The translations under genes were made by a program, and so were the position numbers. Source: Seminavis robusta (taxonomy: Eukaryota; Bacillariophyta; Bacillariophyceae; Naviculales; Naviculaceae). Taken from it: a DNA stretch of 26,166 bases. How positions within the stretch are numbered: position 1 is the first letter of the stretch; the number at the start of each line of letters is the position of its first letter. The DNA lies in contig CAICTM010001595.1 in the NCBI GenBank assembly GCA_903772945.1, forward strand, positions 1 through 26,166. Direction: 5' to 3'. Below are positions 1 to 11,000 of this stretch, in pieces. The notes under the pieces are model-generated. The model saw only the letters and a list, made by a program, of their open reading frames with translations, was not told where the DNA came from and did no database searches.

Positions 1-665
1 AGACGAGGAAGTTCATCGTGGTTCATCCGACTGAGGTTATTGACATAAGCACGAGTAGTCATATCAGCAGCCTTACGCATCTGCGGCGCATGAAGCGTTT
101 TCTGCTTTTCAAGAGCCTTGTATGGACAGACCGCTTCGATACAAGCATTTATGCCAAACGTAATATCAGAGTCGTCCAAAGCAGGCTGAGCTTGCTCCTT
201 TCACAGCCTGGAAAACGTGTCTTGGAAAAGTGGCTTCGTCTTCCGCGCCACGTAACATCGCGTGGAGCAATCCGTTGACTGCAATCGGCCGCAAGGCATT
301 ACAACGTATTTAACGATGGCCTGCACAGCTAGATTCGTAACTGCGCTTGGCAGAGCTAGAAGTCATCTTCCTGAGGATGTTGTGTTTGTCGCCAGGCGTA
401 GCAATGCCAAGCCCGACGAAGACCTTCTCCATACGTCCACCCCACTTGATGGTTTGACGTGGAGTCTCAGATCCATTTATGATTTGGACCTTGAAGGTGT
501 ACTTGCCACTGTTAGCATCTGCTGTAACAAGTGCCGAAGTTTGTAAGGTGGTAAGGCGAGAATCGTCGATTTCGCATTCATGCATCGAGGTCGATGAAGA
601 AGGAAGGATTGTTTTGTCACGCAGCTTGGACTCGAAGCTTGTGTATGCGTCTTTAGCAATCTCAT
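1..665 (-). pseudogene. Ty3/gypsy-like retroelement gag remnant, copy 1
   Basis: This is the N-terminal part of a retrotransposon Gag on the minus strand, running off the left edge of the window. Conceptual translation gives segments such as KLRDKTILP, ECEIDDSRLTTL, MEKVFVGLG and MRKAADMTTRAYVNNLSRMN. They match in order the Gag segments of the second copy on the plus strand from 23108 (QLRDKPILP, AEIDDSRATT, MEKVFVGLN, MRKPSEMTTRAYINNLTRMN). The start codon region (near 665) has lost one base relative to copy 2, and further frame changes follow, so no intact Gag is made. Protease and reverse transcriptase would lie outside the window to the left. Assignment to Ty3/gypsy rests on the protease and pre-RT motifs of copy 2. 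Confidence 0.8.
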
Positions 666-1141
666 GGTGAGGAATAGGTTGAGGGAAGCTGAAAGCTATT
701 GTGTTTGTTAACAAAATGCACTACGCTAAAGCTAGTGAAAGATCTTTCGAGTGTTTTGAGTTTTGAGAGAATGAAAAGTTATGAGAGGATTAGAAAAGCT
801 ATGAAAAACTAATCAAAGAGAGATAATCTACAACAAAAGGATCGTAGATCTGACCCCCCGCGGGAGACTGTAAAGTGTGATAGAGTAAATTGCGGTAGCA
901 ATCCTACTCTCTACACGATCCCAAAACGGAAACGCGTGGAAGATTCGTTCAGCATTTATCTAGTAGCGTTGGAAAAGTGCCCACGCTGCTAAATACTAAG
1001 CGAATGTTTCATCATCAACCTAGTATGACTCGCGGTCATGAGAATTCTGTCTCAATGACTATTCGCGAAGGACTACGTCATGAGTCGAACTCAGACCCTA
1101 TCTAGGATCGAGTCGCGAATAGGCTAAGAGCCGTGTATGCA
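666..1141 (-). mobile_element. 5' LTR and leader of Ty3/gypsy-like copy 1
   Basis: Read on the minus strand, this stretch aligns along its length with 22636-23107 on the plus strand. Shared blocks include TACACGGCTCTTAGCC at the outer end, the ACTATTCGCGAAGGACTACG and CCTAGTATGACT region, a CCGCGGGAG block and a TTTTGTTAACAAACACAA block just before gag. Both copies begin with TGCA followed by TACACGG, so the outer LTR edge is placed at 1141. The inner LTR boundary and primer-binding site could not be fixed, because no second LTR of the same copy lies in the window. The two copies differ by many substitutions and short indels, so neither is recent. Confidence 0.7.
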
Positions 1142-2012
1142 TTTGTGATCTGATGGACTTTTGTCTTTGCCGTTCGTGGACTTGGCATTTTCGAGGACTT
1201 TGCGAGTTTCGAGCGACTTGCGATCTTTTGCTTGGATTGACTTTCTTCCTCTTGTGTGCGTCAGTGTGTTTTCGAAAGATCGTTCATTGATACCAGTGAC
1301 GATGTTCCAGTGAGCCTGCAGGTCGTTCGCATGTTCCAGTCAGTGGAGAAAGGCAAAAACACCCAAAACATAGCGAAAGATAGGGTAACACGTAGAGCCT
1401 GGTACTCCATGTACACGGTTGTATTCCTGGTTTGTCAGGGAGCAGATACCTTTACCGTATTACCAATATACAACCCTACTAGCATAGTAGAGGGTATCAG
1501 TCTTAGGGGAGTTGTATCGACTGGTGGGACTTGGGGAGTACTCTTACTAGGTCTTACTAGCGCCGGCAGTGACCGGTTCCCCCCAATCAGTGCTATGTAT
1601 GGTTATGCTTTATTGGGGTATGGTAATACATAAAAGACTTTGAGAGTATTTTCTCGGGGAAAACCAGTCATTTGAGGGTATCCCATACTACTCAGAATCG
1701 CATTGGTAGTTTGCATCGGCAACCCCAAAATACAACATTCCCTAAGTATCTTTACCAAATACAACCTCATCGTACGAAGAACAACTAGTCACACACAAAC
1801 GTTCCGCGAAACTCAAAGACTTAAGGGTCTGGAATGCCTCTCTTAGCACTGAGAGAGGGTAAACTGCGCAACATCCTCTCATTTCAACCGACGTATCACG
1901 GCATACGATCTGAGTTGGCCGTTGGATTTTCCTCTTGTCGGAGTGAGTGGGCTCTTCATTTCCTCTCCAAATCTCTCATAAATTCCGATACAGCACTTTA
2001 ACAGCGATAGCT
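1142..2012. other. Intergenic stretch, no gene recognised
   Basis: No supported gene. An open frame at 1256-1633 (+) lacks an ATG start and resembles nothing I know. The first 120 bases repeat the words GGACTT and CGACTTGCGA several times, which may be part of an old repeat. Confidence 0.5.
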
Positions 2013-2841
2013 ATGCTGAAATTGCTCGCTATTTTGTTACTCTTGCTCTTTTGTTTGTTATCGCTCACCACAATGGCGAGGGCCCGCAAGACCCTCACAC
2101 AAACCTACTGGCCTATGGTCGCCAGGTTCATGTCATGGAAGCATCGCTGCCATTACGACGGGCAGCAAGGTTTCACGCAGGTATGTTCTCGCCAAATCTG
2201 TCATTCGCGCGATCCTCCTTTCGCTGATCGGTAACTCACCCCATGGTCCATCTTCTTCATTTTTTGTTCTTCAGAACAGCTCCTAGAATTACACCCACTG
2301 ATGTCGCCCAGTTCCTCAACTTCCTTGCCTATGGAAAGACCAATCCTGGTCCCAATGATCGTCCCACCCACAGGAGATCCTCCACTCTTGATCAGTACAA
2401 GAAAGCCATCACTACTTCCATCCCAACAAGCACGCACCATGGGCGGTTGGTCCCAATGTTGGGAATCCAACTCGTCCACGAAGTTGTCAACGAAGTGATC
2501 AAAGCCGTGAAGAAGCGGAGGTCAGGAAGCAGGGCGTTCCTTCCAATGCCAAGAGGGATCTCAAGCTTCGAGAATTCCGCAAGACCATTCGGATCCTGGA
2601 GCGTGATGGAGGTGCCAACATTGACCTCACGATCAAGACTCCCACCATGATGAAGCTTCAGTTCCACATGATTGGTCGCACTGACGATCTGACCAACATG
2701 GAGACTATGGACTTCCGCAGCCACTCCAAGTTTCCAAACATCGCTCTCCAAACCAAGGTATCCTGGAGCAAGAACGTCCAGGAGGAACGCGATTGTCCTG
2801 ACCAAGCGCTTTGGCTTCTTTGAGATCTTTGCATTGATAGT
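2013..2841 (+). pseudogene. Frameshifted recombinase-like repetitive-element protein
   Basis: A broken coding region on the plus strand. An N-terminal part opens at 2013 with a hydrophobic stretch (LLAILLLLLFCLLS) or at an internal ATG at 2073 (MARARKTLTQTYW). A candidate GT-AG intron lies at 2181-2274. After it, one frame reads TPTDVAQFLNFLAYG and NPGPNDRPTHRRSSTLDQYKKAIT. A second frame takes over near 2430 and reads GNPTR, AEVRKQGVPSNAKR, LQFHMIGRTDD and VSWSKNVQEERD, then stops at 2841. From memory, these blocks and their order resemble a multicopy diatom protein family that I associate with tyrosine-recombinase-like elements. No catalytic C-terminal domain is visible, so the activity is not shown here. 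At least one frameshift separates the two halves, so this is treated as a decayed copy. Confidence 0.45.
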
Positions 2842-2856
2842 CGCGTTCATCAAGCC

Positions 2857-2886
2857 AAAGTCGCTGTAAGTCGCTTAAAGTCGCGC
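2857..2886 (+). repeat. Three 10-bp tandem units with AAGTCGC core
   Basis: Three consecutive decamers (AAAGTCGCTG, TAAGTCGCTT, AAAGTCGCGC) sit just after the recombinase-like remnant. The same AAGTCGC word makes up the repeat field at 20102-20303 in this window. Confidence 0.7.
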
Positions 2887-3066
2887 TGAAAGCCTATGGG
2901 TGAGTCAAAAGCCAGCAAAGCGGGATTTAGAATTGGCTCCTCAATGTCCGACATCGCTGCACGAGAAAACGATCACAAGATCCTCTCTCTCACCACCACA
3001 ACAATATAATCTACCACTACAACATTGCAAGCCTCTGCTCTTCCTTCTTGTCCCCAGGAACCACGC

Positions 3067-4560
3067 ATGATCCTTTCAGTCTTTCCTTTTGTTCTTTTGG
3101 TTATTCAAATTGCGATCCACCCAGTGCAAGTTGCCAGCTTTTCCTCTCTCAGCAGCCCCAGAATAATGAAGCGTGTCGTTGCCATTCGATCCAGTCCTCG
3201 ACTTCGAAAACTCGCCGAATGTCAGAAGGATGCTGTTGTTGTTCCTTCGACTCCATCATTATTAGTGGTGCCGAAAAGGAGAAAGCTGGCGATCGTGACT
3301 CCTCTCAAGAGCTCGGAAGACGACGAAGCCTTTGAAGATCTCAAAGTCCCACCGGAAGAATTACGGCCGTCCACGACACTGACCAATGGACAATGCTTTC
3401 ATTGGAACGCAATTTCCACGGAACAATCCACATCGGCGTGGGGGACACACAATGCCACCGAGTGGATGGGTGTTCTACGAATGCCGCCCTCTACAAGTGA
3501 GCAGCAGAAGGAAGAAGAGGACCGTTCGCTGGTAGTGGTCATTCGAGAAACTCCATCCAGCACACTCTACCGAGTGCTCTACAAACCCCAATCCAAAACT
3601 CAAAAGGACGTCAGAACCTTTCTGTATCAGTATTTTCAACTCGACATTCCACTAGCACCACTCTATCAACAATGGTCTACACAAGACGCTCGTCTGGAAC
3701 GGATTGCCAAATGCATTCGCGGAGTCCGCATCCTCGATCAAGATCCATGGGAATGTCTCGCCAGTTTCATCTGTTCTAGCAACAACAACATTCCTCGCAT
3801 TCACAAGATTCTCAATTCGATTCGACAAGAATATGGAACCCTCTTGCTTCCTAAGAACAATACCAAGAGCAACGAACAGGACATTTACTCCTTTCCTAGC
3901 CTCCAAACACTCCAACAACACGCTACCGATGCCGATTTGAGAAACAAGTGCGGTATGGGGTACCGGGCCAAGTACATTTTGGAAACCATGAAAACTCTGC
4001 AGTCACTAGGCGGCGAAGAGTATCTGTACAAACTCAAAACTACTACAACAACAACACCCGATCAAGTCCAACAAGCCCTCATTCAATTCTCTGGTGTGGG
4101 ACGCAAAGTGGCCGATTGCGTGGCACTCTTTTCCCTCCGTCAGACCGATGCCATTCCCGTCGATGTCCATGTCTGGAACATTGCTTGTCGGGACTATGAT
4201 CCCACCCTGCAAACCAAAAAGAGTCTGACGCCCACCGTGTACCGACAGGTGGGAGAGTTGTATCAAAGCCGATTTACAACAAAGGCGGGATGGGCACATT
4301 CCCTCTTGTTTGTGGCAGAGTTGCCCAGTTTTCGACCCATCTTGCCGGAAGATATGGTGCAAGAAATGGATCAGGTAAGGTGCTTGCTTTGCTGGTGTGT
4401 ACACATGTGTGTACGTTTGGAAACCTGTTCTAGCTAGCCAGCCACAACTCACAATTCTCATGACTTGTTGTTGGATTGTCCTGATGTCATCTATCTACAG
4501 TTCCGTGCGGAAGAGCAAGCCAGGAAAAAGGCGTCCAAAGCCAAGAAGAAGAGTGCATAG
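3067..4560 (+). CDS. OGG1: 8-oxoguanine DNA glycosylase/AP lyase, possibly organelle-targeted
   Basis: Removes 8-oxoguanine opposite C and nicks the abasic site, as part of base excision repair. Two exons: 3067-4374 and 4501-4560, with a 126-bp GT-AG intron, encode 455 residues. Family marks in order: NGQCFHW near residue 110, DPWECLASFICSSNNNIPRI in the middle, and the helix-hairpin-helix GVGRKVADC with the Schiff-base lysine K347, followed 19 residues later by the catalytic aspartate D366 in IPVDVHVW. That spacing equals K249-D268 of human OGG1. Exon 2 adds a lysine-rich tail (ARKKASKAKKKSA). The protein is about 110 residues longer than human OGG1, mainly at the N-terminus. Residues 1-25 are a hydrophobic signal-like segment ending in VASF, followed by Ser/Arg-rich sequence, resembling a diatom plastid presequence. 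An in-frame Met34 (3166) could give a nuclear form. Confidence 0.95.
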
Positions 4561-5402
4561 GTCGTAGCGGCCTACTGGGCTTCCGTTCATACGGCTGTTT
4601 CAACCAGTTGGAATCGTATGAGTACTGGGATGGACTTGCATTCCACCCACTCAATTACCAGGGATTAGACGAAACACAAGGTAGACAGAGTAAGCCACTC
4701 GTAAGACAGTGGCCATTGGGTTGTTAGCGTACATCTTCGTTATGGGTTTGCTGGCCTCGTTGGTTCGGGTATCAAATTGGACGTCGTTTGGAGTCAACTC
4801 CTATCAATCAATCAATCATGGGGCGATTTAGATTCCACAACTGTAACAAGTTATCTTAGCCTTTTTAGATTGTAACACGAGAAAAGTTCAGACCACGTTG
4901 CCTAACGAGTCAGTCGAGCCAGTCGATTGGGTCCTCATGGGTTTTATGGTGGGAAACACTTCGACCGCCGGACTGAAGCTTTGTCAGTTTCCTCCAATAG
5001 TGCTGCCTCGAAGGCTTTGAAACGATATTTTTGCTGGTGCCGTGGCCCAGAGACCTTTTCTCTTTGGAGCACTGTTTCTGAAAAGCTCGCTATCCTGTTC
5101 TTTCTACCAGACGAACGAATCGAATCGTCTTTTGTTGCAAGGTAGGTAGGCAGTCAGACCACTGCTGCTCGTTGTTGGGAGCATGTTTGTTCCAATAATA
5201 ATGGCAGTCTCGTACCGGTATCACGAATGGTGAAGTGTCCGAATCGAATCGATGCATGATAACTCTCTTCCAAGAAGTTTCGATACGGTCTGCTTCTCTT
5301 TGGTACGTATGGAAGACTCATTCTTTCTTCGATGAGACGGAGCATTTTGGAATGATCCGTGTCCAGCCACGACATTTGGAAATCGTAGATTCATTCCTTG
5401 TT
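4561..5402. other. Convergent 3' intergenic region
   Basis: This lies between the 3' ends of OGG1 (+) and the membrane-protein gene (-). The open frames here are short and without recognisable motifs. A short ATCA repeat occurs at about 4804-4816, and a TACCGGTA octamer at 5213-5220. No RNA gene was found. Confidence 0.5.
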
Positions 5403-6539
5403 TCAAATGATGGGTCGCCTGAGATTCCGTGACGGAGCCCGCGTCGGTTGGAGGGTGGAATTAACAATGTCTTGTTGTTTATAATCCTCCTGGTTGTTAA
5501 AGTCGTTGCTGTTGGTTGAATTGGATGACGAAGGGTCCTCCCTCATGATGATCACAAGCGTGTTGGACGACAGCGACGACGCTGTGGTTGTTGTTGCATT
5601 GGTGGATGCAGTGGGCACTGTCGAGACGGCAGATGGAGATTCGGTGGGGAATGAGACTTGTTCCCTGGGCAACATGATGGTGTCTTCTTCGAATGGGTCG
5701 CTCGTGTCTGTATTATTATTATTATTTGTTTGCTGGTTGTCCTTTTTGTTGTTGTTGTGGACCGATACCCCCAAGACAATGGCCAGTAGGACAATGACAA
5801 GCAAGACGGTAATTCCCACCAGGATCCATCGCTTTTGTTTGGATGAGGATCCATTGGATGATCGTTTGTCGTCATGATGACTGTTGTTGTTGTGGGATGA
5901 GTTTGGGTTGTTGTGACTGTGACTTTCTTGTGTGAGTTTGGCCGAACTAATGGTGGAAGAGGAATTGTCTCGTTCAAGTTGTGCTGGTGGTGGTTGTTGT
6001 TCTGGATCTTCCTGTATGGTACTGGCATTTCCCGAGGAATTATCTCGTGTGGGCCATTCGTCGTCTTCCATGGACGGTGGAGAAGGAAAGGATAATGTCG
6101 AGGGAACCCCTTCAACTGTCGTTCCATCCCCTCCTCCTTCGGGATGTGCCTGCATGTTACTGTTACTCATACCATGGATATTGTTAGTATTGTTGCCCGT
6201 CAGACTACTGCGGGGTTTTCGCACGTAGGGCTTCAAGACAAAGTGATCGTCGGGACTTGGTTTCTTGGAGAGCGATCCCCGTTGCAACGTCTTTTCCGTA
6301 TCGAGGGTATCCGTTCCCGTGTAAATTGTGGCATTGTCGTGGACCGTGTCATTTAAAGATGATAACGACCGTCGTCGTAGTTGCTCGGGTGGCTGCGTAT
6401 CGCGATCCAATTCGTGACGGGGACCGTGGTTGTTGAGGGGGGGTTCCTCGTAGCTGCTCACAATGCTCAAACTGTTCGTGTCCGAGTGTAAGGTGTCACT
6501 TCCCCAGTTGGCGGGCAACGAAACCACGTCGCTCGTCAT
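5403..6539 (-). CDS. Single-pass membrane protein, Ser/Thr/Asn-rich, unknown function
   Basis: A single-exon frame of 378 residues starting at the ATG at 6539. I do not recognise a family. Residues 1-237 are polar and low-complexity, with Ser, Asn, Pro and acidic clusters, and a His/Asn-rich stretch near 205-225. A basic stop-transfer-like segment (SKQKR) comes just before one transmembrane helix at about 238-260 (WILVGITVLLVIVLLAIVLG). The C-terminal 118 residues are Asn/Thr/Ser-rich, with several N-glycosylation sequons (NAT, NST twice), so a cytosolic N-terminus and lumenal or extracellular C-terminus is likely. The arrangement resembles the cytosolic-plus-TM part of diatom receptor-like leucine-rich-repeat proteins, but no repeats follow the helix. 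It could be a truncated relative or an independent surface protein. Confidence 0.65.
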   Translation of the reverse strand: MTSDVVSLPANWGSDTLHSDTNSLSIVSSYEEPPLNNHGPRHELDRDTQPPEQLRRRSLSSLNDTVHDNATIYTGTDTLDTEKTLQRGSLSKKPSPDDHFVLKPYVRKPRSSLTGNNTNNIHGMSNSNMQAHPEGGGDGTTVEGVPSTLSFPSPPSMEDDEWPTRDNSSGNASTIQEDPEQQPPPAQLERDNSSSTISSAKLTQESHSHNNPNSSHNNNSHHDDKRSSNGSSSKQKRWILVGITVLLVIVLLAIVLGVSVHNNNKKDNQQTNNNNNTDTSDPFEEDTIMLPREQVSFPTESPSAVSTVPTASTNATTTTASSLSSNTLVIIMREDPSSSNSTNSNDFNNQEDYKQQDIVNSTLQPTRAPSRNLRRPII

Positions 6540-8090
6540 TATGGTTCGTTCTCGTAGTTTAATAGATAATAGATGATTCTTCTGATACTTGTGTTGTTAG
6601 TATGATATGATACCCTCTCTCTCTCTCTCTCTCGCCTCCCCAAACGATGCTTTACTCCAAGTCAACACAGTCACCTGGATGAACCATGGAGATTCTGATT
6701 CGATTCGATTGGACTTGACTTTTTAATTAAAAAAGTGACTGGACAATCAATTGCTGCCTCTGCTGCTGCTGGTTAAGGCATGAGAGATTGAAAGACGAAA
6801 TACTAGTATATATATCTTGACTCAACTCACTATCCACCTTGGAGGCTGCATTCTCCCGTGGTTGTGTTACTACTTCAGATAGATCTACTTCGGACGACTA
6901 TGTGGGTAGACTATGTTGCTGCCTTGTGTTTGCGGTCTGCGGCACTGCTCGATGCATCCCATGCATGGACAATTAATGGACAGCCACAATAAGCTTCTCC
7001 TCGTGGAAAAGAAAGCTTACAGATTCGAAGCACTTACGGTACTGAACCTCCAGAATAAAGTCATTCGATGCCACAAAAAGAGAAGTTACAATAATTGTCT
7101 AGTTTGATACGATTGGCACCAAGATTTAACGAAGCGTTTGCAAAGATTTAAAGTAGAAGAACTGGAAGACAGTGGAAGCTCACTGGTTTCCTGCTCACAA
7201 TTTGAGTTTGCCACAACGACGCCGCCAATTGCTTGTACCACCGGTACGTGGCCTCTGCTGAGATGGTCTCCTTGGGGCCCAAGCTGAGGCACTCACCAAA
7301 CTATTTCCTCTTGGCAGCGAGGAACGCCCTTATTCAGTGGTATTAATATGTGGCACTTTATTGCTCGGCTCAGCCATGCTATTCTTCGTGCCCGTCACCA
7401 ATGCTTGCGTGGCTCCCGTGTCCCGGGCGGCTGGCACAATGAGCTACCACCGTTCTCTCTGGGATGCCGATGGTGCACTATCAAGACACTCATATGGCAT
7501 ACTTGCTGGCTCTAGCTAGGATGTAGCTACATGTATGATAGCAGCTTGCTACCGGTACCTGTACCGCTACTACACAAGTGTAGTACCTGCTGGAGTGAAC
7601 GGTTGGCATTGTGGTGGACCAGCTGTGGAAGCGAACCATGAGCGTTAATGGACCACGTGATTGACGATCAACCGGTATGGTCGCCAGCCAGTAACGATTT
7701 TTCTTTTGAGGACCTCACTTTCGCCTAAACTTTTAGTCTTCATCGCCAGCCAGTAACACTTCAACAGATGCGGGTGAAACTTCCGCCTCTGGAACTGTTT
7801 GGGATGCAGCTACGACTGTACCGTACTGTACTGAGCTTGTACTGGTGTGACAACAAGGAAAACAGAAAGATGGAAGCCACAGGCATGCAAGAATCCTGCA
7901 AATGCAAGTTCAATCAATCGGGTCTTTTTAGAATGAATATATGCAATGTTTACTTTGTAGCTAACTGCAAAACACAACAGGTGAAGATACCCTGCGGTCT
8001 GCGGTTGAACCATTACTACTCGGGTGGGTGGTTCCATCAGTTCGATTTGCGAGCACATGTTGTATGTAGCTCCATCCTATCTTCTAGCTA
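6540..8090. other. Intergenic region with short repeats, no gene recognised
   Basis: About 1.5 kb between the promoter side of the membrane-protein gene and the 3' end of the kringle gene. Open frames here are short and motif-free. Visible structure: a 15-bp direct repeat TCGCCAGCCAGTAAC at 7681-7695 and 7743-7757, a small perfect hairpin ACTACAC-AA-GTGTAGT near 7569-7584, and three ACCGGTA heptamers (7240, 7551, 7671). Promoter elements could not be assigned. Confidence 0.5.
6615..6632 (+). repeat. (CT)9 microsatellite
   Basis: Nine uninterrupted CT units lie about 75 bp upstream of the start codon of the minus-strand membrane-protein gene. On the gene's own strand this is a GA tract, in a position where it could be in the 5' UTR or core promoter. 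Confidence 0.85.
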
Positions 8091-11000
8091 CTAGGCCCTG
8101 GGGCAAAGCGGGACTCTGCAGTATTCCCAAAACGGGTCGCCGTCATTTGTGGGCTCCACGTAGCACCACGCCTTTTCAAATCCACCCGGATTCCTGCAAA
8201 AATTTGACGATAGGCCATCCAATGGTCTCGAATCTGGTGTCATAAGATTGCCCTCGCTCGACCAAGGCTTGCACGGCTTCCCTGTTTCAGTGGCGTTGAT
8301 TGAGCCTCTGTAGTCTCTCTGTTTGACACGATGTGAGCCACAAGAGACACTCCACTCATCCGAACAGTAGGGAATCCCACATGACTCCCATTCTGCCTCT
8401 GCTCCAGTGGTGAAGCACCCTGCACTCGATACGGCACTCTCTTGGCCAGTTTCACCAACAGAGTTGTACGTGGAAGGGCTGCGGCAGTAGTTTGCCGTCA
8501 AGTAGCCATCATCATTCCAGACCGAAAAGTTGTAGGGAGTTTCCTTCCACGGCCGACACGCCTTACCAGAAAGTGTAACGTTTTGTGCACCCAAGTAATC
8601 TCTTTGGCCCACAACTGACGTGCCACATTGGTCCCTCGAGCAGTTGAAGCACGGATCATGAAGATTGTAGTCAAATATGAAATGTGGGGAGTTTGTTTCT
8701 TCGCAGTAAGGGACATCACAAAACTACGAAGCATGTGAGATCAATAAACCCATTTGGAGTCATGTATCAGGGCAACCCCAAGTATATCTCACCTCCACTG
8801 GCACGCTGGGGCTGGTTGTGAAACACCAGGCTTCGGAGTAACGCAAAAGGCAACATCCGATGAGTCAATTGACATCCATTTCAATACAACAGCTACTAGG
8901 CGGAAACTTCAGCTTCCATACAGTACCTCTGCGTTCACCACGTGGATCCAATAATTTCAGGGCATTTGGTAGGTCTATGGGGCGCCGGCAGTAATTCTCC
9001 TCCAGTGCTGAGAATGGATCATGGTGTGGGACCCAAGGCTTTTCCCAATTTTCATATTTTTCAACAAAACTCTCGTTGGAAATGGAATCCCATCGTTGAC
9101 AAGTGAGCCCGCTGAAGGTTATGTTCACAGTTCCCCGATAGTTGGATTGGGCAAGAGCAAAGGATCCACAAAACAACGATGGGTCATCTTCGCAGGTAGG
9201 CACATCACAATCTTCCCTTATGCCATCAGTATTGACACAAAACGCTGCCGCCAGCAGGAAGGAAGAAAGAGTACCATCCGTGAGCTACGTTTCGTGGGTT
9301 TCCCACCGGGTGAGCCCAGTACGAACCTGTCTTGTGTCCTGTTTCTTCCAATAGATGCCCGACGACAAAAGGATTTCTGCAGAAATTGTTTCCAGGTCCA
9401 TCTAGACCACCCAAGTAGTGGGTTTCATGGTCTCTCAATGTGACGAATATATCAGCACCCGTTTCCACCGGTAGGTTGGACCACTCTAAGCACGGCTTTC
9501 CCGAACGTGTGACATTGACAAAACCACGGTAGTCGCGTTGTTGGAGGGACATGGTACCGCAGGTTGTTGAAAAGTTGAAGCCGTAGTCAAAGTCAATATT
9601 AGAGGCCGAAGCGTCACTCGCGCTTTGGCAGTAAGGCACTGAACAGAAATCTCTTCGGACGTTGGGGTTAGTAGTGAAACACCATGCTATGACAATTTGG
9701 GGGGGGGGGGGGCAAAAGCTTCAGATGCGAACTAAGGACACCTTCGTATGATGCGAACTAAGGACACTTTCGTATCTAATTTTCTCACCTCTTTCGCTTA
9801 CAGCCTTGGGGTTTCGGCAATAGTTCTCTTCGAGGCCGTCGACCCGTTCATCGCCCAGATACCCATGGTTGTGTGGAGAATCGGAGTCCCATCGCTGGCA
9901 TGTGTGTCCGTTTTCTGTAATGGATATGTTGCCACGATAATCATCTTGCTTCACGGCTGCTGATCCGCACTTTTCCCGGCTTTCACATCTTTGGACAGCC
10001 GGGAAGTTGTGAAGGAAATCAACCAGATTAGGGAGTCACCTTCGACCAAGAGGCATGGCGGAAAACTTGCGCACTGATACTTACACTGGGACATCACAAA
10101 GTTCCCACCGTAGCTGTGTAAACAACAACCCAATGAAATTCATGAGACGAACTGAAAACGGACATTGTAAGCATGGACAAATTCGATGCGAAACTCACAT
10201 TTGGATCTGCCGTATAGCACCAAGCTTCACAGAAACCAATGTCACATGCTTTTGAGGATACGTGTAAGGTGGCAATTTGAGACCAACATCAAATAGATGA
10301 CCGTACCAGTCAATTCTCCGTCAGGATTGCGACAGAAGTTCTCCCTACAATTTCCCCGGTGAGTGTGAGGGACGGGAGGACCATCATGTCAAGGACATCC
10401 TTCTAAAACGAGCCATTGTACGAACCTTAACCCAGCCAGTGTCTCAGTCCAAGGATGCCGAGAATGACCGTGGGGATCCTGGTCACTCCAGGGTTGGCAG
10501 GGCCTTCCACTTTTTGAAACATTGATAGTGCCCCTGTAGTCGTATTGGCGAATGGCGGCTGTGCCGCAGGAATCCTGAGGTGTGTATAGAGTTGAAATTT
10601 CAGGTGTACCTTCATCGTTGGCAAACCACTTGGCAGCGTCAGCAACAACCACACCGTGGTCAAACTCAGCAGGGCAATTTGGTACGGCGCAGAACTCCCA
10701 CTCGGGATCGTTGGTGAAACACCAAGCTCGTTTTTCTCCGTTTGGGTTGCGGCAGTAGTTGGTATCCAAATCTAAGGCAAGGCTTTCATACTTTTCTGGC
10801 CGAAAACTCGTAGCAGACTCCCAGGTCTGGCAAGAGGCTCCAGATTCCGTGACGTTTAGGTTTCCTTGGTAGTTAGCTTGCCAGGCTGAGGCAAATCCAC
10901 ATGTAACGTTCAAGTTGTCGGGATCGTCTTCCCTGGATGATGCCGACGGCGCCAAAAGGGCAACTGGAATGACGATAGCAAGAATGATCAGCACAATGGC

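Noticed and set aside
1256..1633. 125-codon plus-strand frame
   Set aside because: Starts with GTG rather than ATG, no motifs, not linked to a recognisable splice pattern.
9021..9443. 140-codon plus-strand frame across kringles 4 and 5
   Set aside because: Antisense to well-supported kringle exons and spans their intron; no independent evidence.
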